64,000 nt of DNA, taken from contig NZ_JASJAP010000005.1 of the NCBI RefSeq assembly GCF_030066995.1, positions 372,001 through 436,000 on the forward strand, written 5' to 3'. This document shows, one piece after another, positions 52,534 through 60,705 of the stretch (positions are counted from its first letter, which is position 1; each line of letters begins with the position of its first letter). A model generated the notes under the pieces. The model was not told where the DNA came from. It made no database searches and saw only the letters and a program-made list of their open reading frames with translations. The position numbers and the translations under genes were made by a program. This DNA is from Erythrobacter sp. (GTDB lineage: Bacteria; Pseudomonadota; Alphaproteobacteria; Sphingomonadales; Sphingomonadaceae).

Positions 52534-53436
52534 ACGCAAGGCCAGAACCATTCCGAGCACGGCCAGTCCCATCCCGCTCGCGGTCAGCCACGTCCAGCGA
52601 TAGTCTTCGAACAGGGTCGACAAGGACATCGCCACAGAGATTGTCAGGATCGAATTGTACGCGGTGCGCCCGGCGCCGATTTCGCGCACCAGATTATAGT
52701 GCAACGGGAACGTCACCACCGATCCGATCAGGGCCAGATAGACAATGCCCGCCCAGTATTCCCAGGCCGTGGGGAAGGGCGGCGGTCCCGCTGTCAGCGC
52801 TGCAAAGCCCAGATCGAAAACTGTGCCATACACCATCGCCCAGGCCAGCAGGCTGACCATCGGTACCGCGCGGCCCGTCGGGTTGGCCTGCACAACATTG
52901 GCGATCGACGCGGCAAGAATGCCGAGCATGGCCAGGACGATCCCGAGACCCACATTGCCGCCTATCACACCCGCCTCAGGGTTCGCGCGCCATTCGTGAA
53001 ACAGAAGAAACGAGACACCGACGATCGCAATGGCGCTACCGAGTACAAAGCCACCATGCGCTCGCTCGCCGAGGAAGATCCTCGCCAGAAGCGCGTTGGG
53101 GACCATAAGCAGACCGAACATCATCGCAACGATGCCCGAGGTCACGTAAAGCTCGGCATGGTAGACGAACAGAAAGTTGCCGCTGAATTGCAGCAGCCCT
53201 ACGAGGATTGCCAATCGGTGCTCTCGTGCGGTCAGCTTCAGCCGGCGCTTCATGATCGCGGCCACCAGGAACAGCGCCGGGGTCGCCAGCGCAAAACGGT
53301 AGAACACCGACCACGCGGCAGGCACATCGCCGATCTGGCCGGTGATCACCAGCCAGGTAGAGCCCCAGATCGTGCCCGTCAGCAGAAAGGGGAGGATGAC
53401 GCGGGCGCGCAGCATCCCGCCGGTCGCCTCGCTCAT
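52519..53436 (-). CDS. EamA-family (DMT) transporter
   Basis: A 305-residue inner-membrane protein with ten helices in two EamA repeats (first FLLTGTIWGSTWLVITGQIG, second near WAMVYGTVFDLGF and YLALIGSVVTFPLHY). It should export a small metabolite, perhaps an amino acid, but the substrate is not readable. Its start overlaps the threonine aldolase stop as ATGA, so the two are co-translated. Confidence 0.92.
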   Translation of the reverse strand: MSEATGGMLRARVILPFLLTGTIWGSTWLVITGQIGDVPAAWSVFYRFALATPALFLVAAIMKRRLKLTAREHRLAILVGLLQFSGNFLFVYHAELYVTSGIVAMMFGLLMVPNALLARIFLGERAHGGFVLGSAIAIVGVSFLLFHEWRANPEAGVIGGNVGLGIVLAMLGILAASIANVVQANPTGRAVPMVSLLAWAMVYGTVFDLGFAALTAGPPPFPTAWEYWAGIVYLALIGSVVTFPLHYNLVREIGAGRTAYNSILTISVAMSLSTLFEDYRWTWLTASGMGLAVLGMVLALRSKQS

Positions 53437-54443
53437 AGCGCGGCGATGGCCTTGCCGAGCGCCGTGGCGTCGTCTTGCCGGGTGTCCCAGGCCGCCACAA
53501 AGCGAGCCGCGTCTTCGCCCCAGTCGTAGAATTCAAAGCCCTGCGCTCGCAGAGCCTCGCGCTCGGTCGCGGTCAGCCTCACAAACAGCTCGTTTGCCTC
53601 CACCGGATGCATCAGCCGCTCGCCGCATCCGTGCGCAATCTCCTGCGCCGCTGCGTTGGCGTGGGCCGCGTTGGCCAGCCACACATCGCCGTCCAGCATG
53701 CCAAGGATTTGCGCCGCGAGGTATCGTCCCTTGCATTGAAGGTGCCCGGCGCGCTTGCGGCGGTAACGCACCTGATCGGCGACTTCGGGATCGAACAGGA
53801 TTACGGCCTCGGCGTTCATGCCGCCGTTCTTGATGAAGCCGAACGCGAGACTGTCCACTGTCCCGCAAGCGGCCCGCGCCGCTTCCCTAGCGCTTCCGCC
53901 CAGCAACGCCGCCGAGTTGGCGAAGCGCGCGCCATCCATGTGGAGCCCCAGACTGCGCTCCCTGGCGAACTGCGCAAGCGTTTCCAGTTCAGCGGGCGAG
54001 TAGGTGCGCCCGTATTCGCTTGCTTGCGTGATCGCTAGCGCGTGCGGCTGAACCTGATGCACGTCGTCGCGGATTGGATCGATGACCGCCGCGACATCCC
54101 TCGGCGTCAGCTTTGCGCCTTCGCCCTGCGCGTGGATCAGCTTGGCGCCGTGAAGGTAGAAGCCGGGCGCGCCGCCCTCATCGACCTCGATATGCGCTTC
54201 CTCATGGCAAACCACGGCGCCGTGCGGCGCGCACATCGTGGCGAGCGCGAGGCAGTTGGCCGCCGTTCCGGTGGCGACCCAAAGCGCGGCGCATTCGCGC
54301 CCGAACAGGTCGGTGAAGCGTGCGTCGAGCTCGGCCGAAAGCGCGTCGCCATCATAGGGGTTGTCGGCCTGGTCCGCCGCGCGCATGGCGTGCCAAACGG
54401 CCGGATGAACGGCGGCGGCGTTGTCGGAGAGAAACTTGGTCAT
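53433..54443 (-). CDS. ltaE: Threonine aldolase family protein (beta-eliminating lyase fold)
   Basis: A 336-residue PLP enzyme cleaving threonine or allo-threonine to glycine and acetaldehyde. Landmarks are MTKFLSDNAAAVHPAVWHAM, the substrate loop NPYDGD, ALWVATGTAANCLALATM, HMDGARFANSAALL, and the PLP lysine in FGFIKNGGMNAEAVILFDP. The ATG at 54443 is chosen because the longer reading upstream has no homology. Overlap with the EamA gene suggests that the exported compound may be an amino acid from this pathway, which is inference. Confidence 0.9.
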   Translation of the reverse strand: MTKFLSDNAAAVHPAVWHAMRAADQADNPYDGDALSAELDARFTDLFGRECAALWVATGTAANCLALATMCAPHGAVVCHEEAHIEVDEGGAPGFYLHGAKLIHAQGEGAKLTPRDVAAVIDPIRDDVHQVQPHALAITQASEYGRTYSPAELETLAQFARERSLGLHMDGARFANSAALLGGSAREAARAACGTVDSLAFGFIKNGGMNAEAVILFDPEVADQVRYRRKRAGHLQCKGRYLAAQILGMLDGDVWLANAAHANAAAQEIAHGCGERLMHPVEANELFVRLTATEREALRAQGFEFYDWGEDAARFVAAWDTRQDDATALGKAIAAL

Positions 54444-54511
54444 CGTGCGAACGCCTCTAACCGCGCCGCGAGCGATGGCAAGAGAGCACAGGTCAGGGAG
54501 CAAGCCAGGGT

Positions 54512-54817
54512 ATGGCGCATGATAGTCGGGTAACGATAACGCATGAGGCGCGCGGTCGGGGTGGGCGCTATACCGCCCATGTCGAGGGCGAAGCGCAAAC
54601 AGGCTATCTCGATTGGGAGCCGACCGATGAACGCGATGTGCGCGTCGCGACCCACACCATCGTCCCGCGGGCGATCGGCGGGCGCGGGGTTGCCGCCCAG
54701 CTGGTCAACCGGTTGATCGCGGACGCGCGCGACGAGGGTTTTCGCATTGTCCCGCAGTGCAGGTATGTCGCGCGAAAATTTGACGAAAATCCGGACTGGG
54801 CGCCGCTGAAGGCCTAG
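54512..54817 (+). CDS. YjdJ-like GNAT N-acetyltransferase
   Basis: A 101-residue small acetyltransferase-fold protein. It has ARGRGGRYTAHVEGEAQTGY, IVPRAIGGRGVAAQLVNRLI (the acetyl-CoA-binding RGxGxA-type turn) and IVPQCRYVARKFDENPDWAP (the C-terminal hydrophobic motif of the Gcn5-related YjdJ group). Target unknown. It is convergent with ydbT, overlapping it by four bases. Confidence 0.9.
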   Translation: MAHDSRVTITHEARGRGGRYTAHVEGEAQTGYLDWEPTDERDVRVATHTIVPRAIGGRGVAAQLVNRLIADARDEGFRIVPQCRYVARKFDENPDWAPLKA

Positions 54818-56463
54818 GCAGCTTGCACGAGACGCTGGCTTTCGAGCTGCGAGAAATCGGTCTCGGCGATCGTATCGAGTATTCTCGCGCGGACCTCTTG
54901 CGCGCGCTCAGCGGGTATGCCGGGAATCGCGAATTCGCCGCCAGCCATGCCCAGATGCAAAGTCGCGTAGCCGAAAACGCGCGCGAACGGGCCTTGCGCA
55001 ATTTCGACAGAGTGCAGTTTGACGCGGGTGGCGACCTGCATGGCGGGCGCCAGAAAACCGGCGACCGCAACGATCTGATTGGCGTCGAGCGCGTGCCGCT
55101 TGAAGCGCCAGGACAAGAAGCCGACCACCGCGTTCGCCGCGCCGAGCGCCAGTGGAATTGCCACCGCCAGCCCCATCCATTCCGGTGCATAAACGGCGGT
55201 CGCGATCCCGGCAATGAGCGCCCCCAGCAAAAAGAAGGACACATCCCACAAGATGGACACATTGCGGTACGCGATAGTGGCACGATGCCATTCGGCGTTG
55301 TCGTTCGGACGCTGGAACCCCGCCGCAGCGACAATCGGATCGAGTTCGGTAAGCTTGGCGAACGGCGCGACGACGTGGCTTGATGAGCCAGCGTCCTGCG
55401 CCAGGCTGACGAAGCGCAGGGAATGCCAGCCAAAACGATAGCGGATGAACCTTGTGGCGATCGTCAGACCCTGAACGCGGTGCACCGGCATCACCACATC
55501 GGTGCGCGTGAACAGCCCGCGGCGACGACGAAACCCGCGCGGCGTGCGCTCAAGCCGAAATCCCCATTCGCGGCTAAAGGTGCGAAACATCCCGGTGGCC
55601 GAGCCGATAAGGACAACCAGAAACAGGCCTGCAAACGCTCCCAGAGCTTGACCGTAAGCGCTCAGATCGAAAATCCAGCCGCCCTGCTCTTCAGCCAGAT
55701 CTCGCCAGAAATCGACATCCCAGACCTCGATATCGAAGAAACTGTCGAGATACTGCAAGAGACCTGCGGCCACTGCAAAGACTGCAAGGCTGAATTCGAA
55801 AACACCGTAAGTGAAGAGGCGGCTGGGGCCCATGCTGAACAAGTTCTCACTCGCTTCGACCTCAGCGGATCGCTCCGGTTCGCTTGCCTCGGCATCCGCC
55901 CGCGCGTTGCTTTCCGCATCGTCGCGCCGTTCACGCACGAGTTCGCGCAGGCGTTCTCCCTCGGTCTCGGAAAGGTATGTCAGCGAAAGATCGTCCGCTC
56001 CGCCCGCTCCCGTCTCGAACTTGACCGCAACAAGACCCAGCAGGCGCGGAAGCAGCTTCTGCTCCAGGCTCACATCCTGAATGCGTTCATAGGGAACCGA
56101 ACGCGCCGAACGGCTCAGCACGCCGCTTTCAACGCGAATGTCCTGCACGCCGATTGTGTAGGTGAGCCGTTTCCAGCGGATATAGCTGAACACGGTGCCC
56201 AAACCTGCGATCACCACGCCCACAAGCAGCCCGATCAGAATGCCCGGGCCGGCGATACCCGTTCCGAATGCGGCGGCGGCGGCGGGAACAAGCGCGCTCT
56301 GCAAACTCGACAAGGTGCCGACAATGACGCTGAGCGGCGCGGTGCGCTGGGGCTCGCCCGCCCTGCTCGCAAACGATTGTGGCTGGGGTTTCGGCGTCTC
56401 ATTGGCCCCGCGCGCGGTCAACGGAACCGACACTCTGGGCGAGGCGGCGTCCGCTCGGCTCAC
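54814..56463 (-). CDS. Bacterial PH-domain membrane protein (YdbT-like)
   Basis: A 549-residue protein with three bPH2 (DUF304) domains interspersed with membrane helices. The domains start near RKRLTYTIGVQDIRVESGVL, ERTPRGFRRRRGLFTRTDV and RFKRHALDANQIVAVAGFLA. The family is of unknown function, with YdbS-YdbT protecting against some class I bacteriocins in Bacillus. The start is GTG, overlapping the ydbS-like gene's stop by four bases (GTGA), so both work as a pair. Confidence 0.88.
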   Translation of the reverse strand: MSRADAASPRVSVPLTARGANETPKPQPQSFASRAGEPQRTAPLSVIVGTLSSLQSALVPAAAAAFGTGIAGPGILIGLLVGVVIAGLGTVFSYIRWKRLTYTIGVQDIRVESGVLSRSARSVPYERIQDVSLEQKLLPRLLGLVAVKFETGAGGADDLSLTYLSETEGERLRELVRERRDDAESNARADAEASEPERSAEVEASENLFSMGPSRLFTYGVFEFSLAVFAVAAGLLQYLDSFFDIEVWDVDFWRDLAEEQGGWIFDLSAYGQALGAFAGLFLVVLIGSATGMFRTFSREWGFRLERTPRGFRRRRGLFTRTDVVMPVHRVQGLTIATRFIRYRFGWHSLRFVSLAQDAGSSSHVVAPFAKLTELDPIVAAAGFQRPNDNAEWHRATIAYRNVSILWDVSFFLLGALIAGIATAVYAPEWMGLAVAIPLALGAANAVVGFLSWRFKRHALDANQIVAVAGFLAPAMQVATRVKLHSVEIAQGPFARVFGYATLHLGMAGGEFAIPGIPAERAQEVRARILDTIAETDFSQLESQRLVQAA

Positions 56464-57029
56464 AGGGAATCTCGCTTGATCCGCTGGCGGATATCCTCGC
56501 GCATCTCGGTCGCGATCTCGTGCCTGAGGCCCGGCAAGGGAACCGACGCGTTATGGTTGCCCGCAGTGTGCAATGTGAGGGTCGCGATACCCAAAGCGCG
56601 CTCGATCGGGCCCTGGTCCACATCGATATGCTGAATACGCCCAAACGGCACGATCGTGTCGGAGCGCCACAGTATGCCGCGCACCACGCGCAGGCGATCC
56701 TCGCCCATGGCGTATCCGCGCGCTTGCCAGCGTCGACCGGGCAACCGAATGATGAACGCCAGCGCGAGAAACACAACGATCCCGATGAGAACGCCAAAGG
56801 GAAGCGGCCAGCCGCCCTCGCCCGCGCTCGCCAAAGCCGCTTCCGCAACAAAAGCGCCGACAACGAAAGGGATCGCTGTGAGAGTAACGCTGATCCGCAG
56901 TGCGGTCTTGTAAGCGGGATCGAGCTTGGTCAGCCCCGCATCGCCTTGAGCCACCGTAGAAATGGAGGCCGAAACCGCAGGAGCGGGCGAAACAGGGTCG
57001 CTGGAAACGGAGATCGAAGCGCTGTCCAT
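56460..57029 (-). CDS. Bacterial PH-domain membrane protein (YdbS-like)
   Basis: A 189-residue protein. Two membrane helices (SVTLTAIPFVVGAFVAEAAL and LPFGVLIGIVVFLALAFIIR) are followed by one bPH2 domain (RWQARGYAMGEDRLRVVRGI then IVPFGRIQHIDVDQGPIERA). It precedes and overlaps the YdbT-like gene. Its first 35 residues are Ser/Val-rich and poorly conserved in appearance. Confidence 0.88.
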   Translation of the reverse strand: MDSASISVSSDPVSPAPAVSASISTVAQGDAGLTKLDPAYKTALRISVTLTAIPFVVGAFVAEAALASAGEGGWPLPFGVLIGIVVFLALAFIIRLPGRRWQARGYAMGEDRLRVVRGILWRSDTIVPFGRIQHIDVDQGPIERALGIATLTLHTAGNHNASVPLPGLRHEIATEMREDIRQRIKRDSL

Positions 57030-57078
57030 GTGGCTTAGATGAGCAACACAGCGCGCCTATGCAAGCGCTTCATGCAAG

Positions 57079-57088
57079 CCCCCCCCCC
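57079..57088. repeat. Ten-base poly-C tract
   Basis: Ten consecutive C residues lie between the acyl-CoA dehydrogenase stop (57099) and the YdbS-like start. Homopolymers of this length are prone to slippage. It is outside any supported reading frame, so no protein effect is expected. Confidence 0.9.
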
Positions 57089-57098
57089 ATACAGGCGT

Positions 57099-58268
57099 TC
57101 AGCCGCGCTGGTTGAACCGGCGGCCCACCATGGCCGAGGCGATGTTGGTCTTCTGCACGTCGATCGCGCCCCCCGCGATGCCCCACGCATAGGCGTCGCG
57201 CAGACGCTGCTCCATGCCGTAATCCTTGTGATAGCCGTAACCACCCATCACCTGCAAGCCGAGTGCGGTTACCTCGCGCACGATCTCATTGGCGTAGCAT
57301 TTGGCAAGGCTCGATTCGTAAACGGTCGGCAGGCCATCGTCTTGCGCGTCGGCGTTGACGGCGGCGCGATGGATAAGGAGCCGGGCGGCGTCGACTTTCA
57401 TCGCCATCTCGGCAAGCTTCAACTGCACCGCCTGGAAATCGACGATGGGTTTGCCGAACGCCTCGCGCTCCTGCGTGTATTCGAGCGCGTGTTCGAGCGC
57501 CGCCGCCGCGACCGCCAGCGCCTGCGTGGCGTTGCCGCAGCGCTCCAGCCCGAAGGCGCTCATCAGCTTGCCGAAGCCGCCTGCACCAATGATCACATTT
57601 TCGCCCGGCACCTTCACATCTTCGATGGCGAAATCGGCAGTGGGAATTCCGCGAAAGCCCATCAGCTCCTCGCGTTTGCCGAACTGCATGCCCTCCATTT
57701 CGCGTTCGAGCAGAATGGCGCCGATGCCCTTGGCTCCCGGCTCCTCGGAGAAACGGCAATAGGTGACATAATAGTCCGAATGCCCGCCGCCGCTGGTCCA
57801 GCGCTTGTAGCCGTTGACGACATAGCCGTTTCCGTCCTGAACCGCTTTGGTTGTAAGATCGGTCAGCGCGGTGCCCGCATCGGGTTCCGACATGGAAACC
57901 GCGACGATCTTTTCGCCCCTGATCACCTCGGGAAGAACGCGCGCCTTCATCTCTTCGCCGCCGAATTTCTCGATCGTGCGCACGGGGCCTGTAAGAGCCT
58001 CGAAGACCGGGAAAGCCACCGCGTTGGAGACCTGCGCAAATTCCTCAAGAACAAGCAGAGCTTCGAGATGGCCCAGTCCCAGCCCACCGTACTCCTCGGG
58101 CAGGTTGACCCCCAAGAAGCCCATCTCGCCATAGGTCCGCAGCATTTCGTGCGGGACCGGATAGTCTTTCTCCTCCATGTCGCGGGCAAGCGTTTGAAGT
58201 TCATTGCGGGCGAATTTGCGCGCGGTTTCCTGAAGCTCGCGCTGCTCGTCGGTCAGTTGAAAGTGCAT
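57099..58268 (-). CDS. Acyl-CoA dehydrogenase family protein
   Basis: A 389-residue FAD enzyme of fatty-acid or related acyl-CoA oxidation. It has MHFQLTDEQRELQETARKFA, the FAD segment VSMSEPDAGTALTDLTT, and SSLAKCYANEIVREVTALGL with GGYGYHKDYGMEQRLRDAYA, where the catalytic glutamate is expected (MEQRLRD). The family length is normal. It is divergent from the SDR operon across 70 bases, and together the three could process unsaturated acyl-CoAs. Confidence 0.94.
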   Translation of the reverse strand: MHFQLTDEQRELQETARKFARNELQTLARDMEEKDYPVPHEMLRTYGEMGFLGVNLPEEYGGLGLGHLEALLVLEEFAQVSNAVAFPVFEALTGPVRTIEKFGGEEMKARVLPEVIRGEKIVAVSMSEPDAGTALTDLTTKAVQDGNGYVVNGYKRWTSGGGHSDYYVTYCRFSEEPGAKGIGAILLEREMEGMQFGKREELMGFRGIPTADFAIEDVKVPGENVIIGAGGFGKLMSAFGLERCGNATQALAVAAAALEHALEYTQEREAFGKPIVDFQAVQLKLAEMAMKVDAARLLIHRAAVNADAQDDGLPTVYESSLAKCYANEIVREVTALGLQVMGGYGYHKDYGMEQRLRDAYAWGIAGGAIDVQKTNIASAMVGRRFNQRG

Positions 58269-58338
58269 GCCCGTCTAGATACAGCCTCGCAGCCCGCTGT
58301 CACCCGGCACCTGTGCCCTTTGCGATGGAGAAAAGCGC

Positions 58339-59238
58339 GTGGACGTATCGAAGCTCATGTTTCGCGAAGGCCTGATGGAGGGCGAACGCATCCTCGTCAC
58401 AGGCGGCGGTACAGGCCTGGGGCGCGAGATGGTCGAAGCGTTCCTGAAGCTGGGCGCGACCGTTTACATTTGCGGGCGACGCCAGAACAAGCTGGACGAG
58501 ACCGCGAGCGAACTGATGGCCGCGCATGGCGGCAAGGTCGTTCCGCACACGTGCAACATTCGCGATCCCGACGCGATCCGCGCCATGGTCGATTCGATCT
58601 GGGCCGATGGCGGCGCGCTTACCGGTGTCGTCAACAACGCGGCGGGGAATTTCGTCAGCCGGACCGAGGACCTCTCGATCAACGGCTTCAACGCTATCGC
58701 CGACACCGTAATGCGCGGCACGTTCTACGTAACGCTCGATATCGGCAAGCGGCTCATCGCGGAAGGCAAGCGCGCCAGCTTCCTTTCGATCCTCACCACC
58801 TGGGTGTGGTCGGGCAGCGCCTTTGTCGTCCCCTCGGCAATGTCGAAAACCGCGATCAACGCGATGACCCAAAGCCTCGCCACCGAATGGGGCCGCTATG
58901 GCCTGCGTTTCAACGCCATCGCGCCGGGGCTTTTCCCGACCAAGGGCATGAGTGCGCGGCTCAATCCCGGCGGCGCGCGGGACAATTCGAACACGGCCTT
59001 GAACCCGATGGGCCGGGCGGGCGAAATGCACGAGATTGCCAACCTTGCGGTCTTCCTGATGGCGAGCGGAGCGGAGTATGTGAACGGTCAGACCATCGCG
59101 ATCGATGGCGCGGGCTATCAGGCGACGGGCGGGACCTTTTACGGCGCGCTCCAAGGCCTGGGCGATGAGGAATGGGAGCGCATGCGCGCCATGATCAAGG
59201 GTACAAACGAAACGGACAAGGCGGATCGCAGCGTATGA
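58339..59238 (+). CDS. SDR related to 2,4-dienoyl-CoA reductase
   Basis: A 299-residue SDR. The cofactor motif is VTGGGTGLGREM, and NNAAGNF follows. The classical YxxxK is SAMSK, and the surrounding SAFVVPSAMSKTAINAMTQS and RFNAIAPGLFPTKGMSARL match the mitochondrial 2,4-dienoyl-CoA reductase pattern, whose catalytic Tyr and Lys lie elsewhere. That would fit beta-oxidation of unsaturated fatty acids next to an acyl-CoA dehydrogenase. The GTG start at 58339 has GGAG eight bases upstream. It overlaps the next SDR (ATGA). Confidence 0.88.
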   Translation: MDVSKLMFREGLMEGERILVTGGGTGLGREMVEAFLKLGATVYICGRRQNKLDETASELMAAHGGKVVPHTCNIRDPDAIRAMVDSIWADGGALTGVVNNAAGNFVSRTEDLSINGFNAIADTVMRGTFYVTLDIGKRLIAEGKRASFLSILTTWVWSGSAFVVPSAMSKTAINAMTQSLATEWGRYGLRFNAIAPGLFPTKGMSARLNPGGARDNSNTALNPMGRAGEMHEIANLAVFLMASGAEYVNGQTIAIDGAGYQATGGTFYGALQGLGDEEWERMRAMIKGTNETDKADRSV

Positions 59239-59990
59239 GTGTTTCGGTCGATCTTTCGGGGCGCACAGCGCTGATCACGGGCGCTTCATCCGGACTCGGC
59301 GCGCGCTTTGCCAGGCTGCTGGCGCAGAGCGGCGCGCGCGTGGCTTTGGGCGCGCGGCGGGTGGACCGGCTCGAAGCGCTGAGCGAAGAGATCGGGGCTG
59401 CGGCACGCGCGGTCGCGATGGATGTCGCCAAGGAGGCGGACGTCATCGCCGGATACGACGCGGCGCAAGCGGCGTTTGGCGCAACGATGGACACCGTCAT
59501 CGCCAACGCCGGTATCGATGGCGCGGGGCTGATCGGCGACATGCCCGAGGCCGAGATCGAGCGCACGCTTTCGATCAACCTCATAGGCGCGATCCTGACC
59601 GCGCGTGAAGGGGCCAAACGCATGATGGCGAACGGTGTGCGCAAGGGCCGGATCGTTATGGTCGCCTCGATCACCGGATTTCAGGCCTCGCCGGGTCTCG
59701 TGGCCTATTCGGCCAGCAAGGCAGGCGTGATCCAGGCCACGCGCTCGATGGCGCGCGAATGGGCGCGCGCTGGGATTTGCGTCAACGCGATTTCACCGGG
59801 CTATATCCGCACCGACATCAACGCCGACTGGTTCGAGACCGAGCCGGGGAAAAAACAGATTGGCCGTTTCCCAAGGAAGCGCCTGATGGGCGAGGAGGGG
59901 CTGGATGGCCCAGTCCTTCTGCTGTGCTCGGACGCCGCCGAATTCATCACCGGCGCCAACTTCGTGCTCGACGACGGACAGACGCTTTAG
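59235..59990 (+). CDS. Classical SDR family oxidoreductase
   Basis: A 251-residue short-chain dehydrogenase. TGASSGLGARFARLLA, the NAGIDG pattern, VASITGFQASPGLVAYSASK (catalytic Ser and YxxxK) and INAISPGYIRTDINADWF are textbook. ALGARRVDRLEAL suggests NADP(H). It overlaps the dienoyl-CoA-reductase-like gene by four bases, and probably reduces or oxidises a hydroxyacyl-CoA. Its 3' end overlaps the convergent VOC gene by four bases. Confidence 0.93.
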   Translation: MSVSVDLSGRTALITGASSGLGARFARLLAQSGARVALGARRVDRLEALSEEIGAAARAVAMDVAKEADVIAGYDAAQAAFGATMDTVIANAGIDGAGLIGDMPEAEIERTLSINLIGAILTAREGAKRMMANGVRKGRIVMVASITGFQASPGLVAYSASKAGVIQATRSMAREWARAGICVNAISPGYIRTDINADWFETEPGKKQIGRFPRKRLMGEEGLDGPVLLLCSDAAEFITGANFVLDDGQTL

Positions 59991-60448
59991 GGGAACGCAG
60001 GCTCCCAAAGCTGGATCGGGTTGCCCTCCGGGTCCGAAAGCGTCGCAAAACGCCCGTTGGGGTAGGTTTTGGGATCGAGCGCGACCGCTATCCCGTCCGC
60101 CTCCAGCTGAGCAACGAAGGCGTCGATATCGGCGACCCTTAGGTTGAGCATCCAGCTCTTGCCATCCGGGATCATGCCTTGCGCGTCCTCGGGCATGGGC
60201 GAGAAGATCGTCGGCCCCGCCTCCTGAACCCAGGGTTTGTCGTCGTAACTCTGGGGCACAGGATTGATGCCCAGGTGCTTCTCGTACCAGGCCGAAAGCG
60301 CAGCGGGATCGCGTGCGCGAACGAACAAGCCGCCGATGCCGAGCGCCGCCTGACGCGCGACCTGCGCCTCAGGCGCAGCGGGTTGAGCCGACGCCTGCGC
60401 GGCCAAAGGCGGCGCCAAAAAGACCAGCAGTCCCAGAACGCATCGCAT
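59987..60448 (-). CDS. Exported VOC (glyoxalase/bleomycin-resistance) family protein
   Basis: A 153-residue protein with a signal peptide (RCVLGLLVFLAPPLAAQASA), followed by one VOC domain: GIGGLFVRARDPAALSAWYE, LGINPVPQSYDDKPW, WMLNLRVADIDAFVAQLEAD and FATLSDPEGNPIQLWEP. The ATG at 60448 is chosen because GGGGAGG lies five bases upstream; a GTG two codons earlier is inside that site. Exported VOC proteins are uncommon, and substrate and metal are unknown. Confidence 0.88.
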   Translation of the reverse strand: MRCVLGLLVFLAPPLAAQASAQPAAPEAQVARQAALGIGGLFVRARDPAALSAWYEKHLGINPVPQSYDDKPWVQEAGPTIFSPMPEDAQGMIPDGKSWMLNLRVADIDAFVAQLEADGIAVALDPKTYPNGRFATLSDPEGNPIQLWEPAFP

Positions 60449-60499
60449 CGTCACCTCCCCAAACCGTCCTCAAGCAGCAAAGCGGCCAGGCACAAAACG

Positions 60500-60581
60500 T
60501 GCGGGTGGCGGGACTCGAACCCGCACGAGCAAAGCTCAGGGGATTTTAAGTCCCCGGCGTCTACCATTCCGCCACACCCGC
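60500..60581 (-). tRNA. tRNA-Leu (TAA)
   Basis: On the minus strand the acceptor pairs GCGGGTG with CACCCGC. The anticodon loop CTTAAAA carries TAA, the T arm reads GCGGGTTCGAGTCCCGC, and a short variable arm (AGC-TTT-GCT) marks it as class II. The CCA end is not encoded. It reads codons UUA and UUG. Confidence 0.97.
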
Positions 60582-60705
60582 TTGGACGTCGCGATAGCCA
60601 CAGCGAGGCCGCGCGACAACTCACATTGCCCATCCTCACCTCTTGCCAGCAACGCGCTCGCCCGTCATGGGGCGACAGGACGGGCGAGATGGAAGGAGCG
60701 CGCCA

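Noticed and set aside
57039..59168. Plus-strand open frame of about 709 codons spanning the acyl-CoA dehydrogenase and SDR genes
   Set aside because: It runs antisense to the dehydrogenase and out of frame through the SDR; no domain is present.
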